This document shows, piece after piece, positions 63,501 through 64,000 of a stretch of 64,000 nt of DNA. The translations under genes and the position numbers were made by a program. The notes beneath the pieces were generated by a model, which did not search any database, was not told the DNA's origin, and saw only the letters and a program-made list of their open reading frames with translations. This DNA is from Motacilla alba alba. Taxonomy: Eukaryota; Chordata; Aves; Passeriformes; Motacillidae. The DNA lies in assembly GCF_015832195.1 (NCBI RefSeq), contig NC_052017.1:13778790-13842789 (forward strand). The letters are read 5' to 3'. How positions within the stretch are numbered: the first letter of the stretch is position 1; each line of letters begins with the position of its first letter.

Positions 63501-64000
63501 TCCATATTTGCCTTTGATTGATTAGATTGTGCTGTTCTTGCAATGATAAGCATGTTAACTAAGATTGTAACATTTCTTAAATGGCAGGAAACTGTCAAAG
63601 ACTCTAAGAAGTCTTTGACTAAATTAATTTAGTATTGAAGGAATGTTTAAAAAGAAAAACACTGGGGGAGTGTTATAGCCAAATAGCCAAAACCAGTTTA
63701 AAGTAAAATTCTAAATGCTTCAGAAATTTTTAGATAAATATCCCATGTGCTAAAGGTTAATCCATTTCTTTTAACCAACGGTCTGATTGAAAAGCTGCAA
63801 ATCCCACAAATTCTAAGAAGATTTCAAATACTAGTTGCTGTCACACAATCTGGAATGTTCTCAAAATACAAGTCTGTTTAAAAGTACTTTGGTGTTTTCA
63901 CTTGTGATCATAGATGTATGCGCTATTTTTTAAAAATTCTTCCATTTTGGATTAAAGATATCAACTAAACCACTTCAAACCTGCTGGGAGAGTTGAATTT
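45521..64000. other. Long single-copy region without recognised genes or transposons
   Basis: More than 18 kb in which I recognise no gene, RNA or interspersed repeat. A GC-richer patch lies at about 45940-46210 with open frames on the minus strand (up to 120 codons) but no domains. Small simple repeats include a T/G-rich run near 47138-47158, CA-rich bases at 50756-50780, a T15 tract at 56790-56804, a GT run near 59294-59312 and an A10 near 60541. The longest non-repeat frame of the window (153 codons, 55998-56459 plus) shows no family features. A perfect ATATACATGTATAT palindrome is at 61410-61423. Confidence 0.5.
56790..56804 (+). repeat. Poly-T tract, 15 bases
   Basis: Simple mononucleotide run after CAAAACTAC. 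Confidence 0.85.

Noticed and set aside
1..64000. CRISPR array, bacterial operons or defence systems
   Set aside because: The sequence is vertebrate non-coding DNA. The tandem arrays have no spacers, and no prokaryotic gene organisation is present.

Overview
The window looks like a gene-poor, AT-rich piece of a bird nuclear chromosome. The main clue is the interspersed repeats. Nearly all that I can recognise are CR1 (chicken repeat 1) LINE fragments, either young avian-type 3' ends or much older, strongly diverged copies, plus one or two amniote MIR-like SINE relics. I saw no L1 or Alu, no operon-like gene packing and no clear CpG island. Low repeat density with CR1 dominance is typical of birds. 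A crocodilian or turtle is less likely, and I cannot name the species.

I found no protein-coding gene, rRNA, tRNA, snRNA or CRISPR array that I can defend. The longest open frames (about 190-256 codons) come entirely from two stop-free simple-sequence arrays. The other frames (up to about 150 codons) are no longer than expected by chance, use no recognisable domain, or run antisense through CR1 copies. The region is therefore intergenic, or lies in a very long intron.

Layout. At 853-1484 there is a compound pyrimidine array built from CTTC tetramers and a CGCCA pentamer. At 13101-13773 the same compound repeat lies in the opposite orientation, as GGAA plus GTGGC. The two arrays bracket about 11.6 kb and are the most striking structure here. 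Between them are a 26-bp minisatellite (6132-6238), a (TA)(CA)(TA) microsatellite (8769-8822) and A, T and ACC tracts. From 14.7 to 41 kb come the transposon relics: a CR1 ORF2 piece (14.8 kb), two ancient minus-strand CR1-like copies (25.0-25.4 and 28.3-29.2 kb, the second keeping a reverse-transcriptase motif A), a (TA)33 tract (29.9 kb), CR1 3' ends at 32.3 kb (+) and 36.3 kb (-), broken CR1 pieces at 38.0-38.7 kb, a near full-length MIR-like SINE at 39.4 kb and a convergent pair of CR1 fragments at 40.5-40.8 kb. From 41 to 64 kb the sequence is almost all single-copy with small simple repeats, a 10-bp-arm palindrome (45.5 kb) and a GC-richer patch (about 46 kb).

No genes can be shown to work together here. 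The points worth a second look are the inverted GGAA/ETS-like arrays, a possible exon at 16.3 kb, possible regulatory motif clusters, and the unusual CR1 arrangements.
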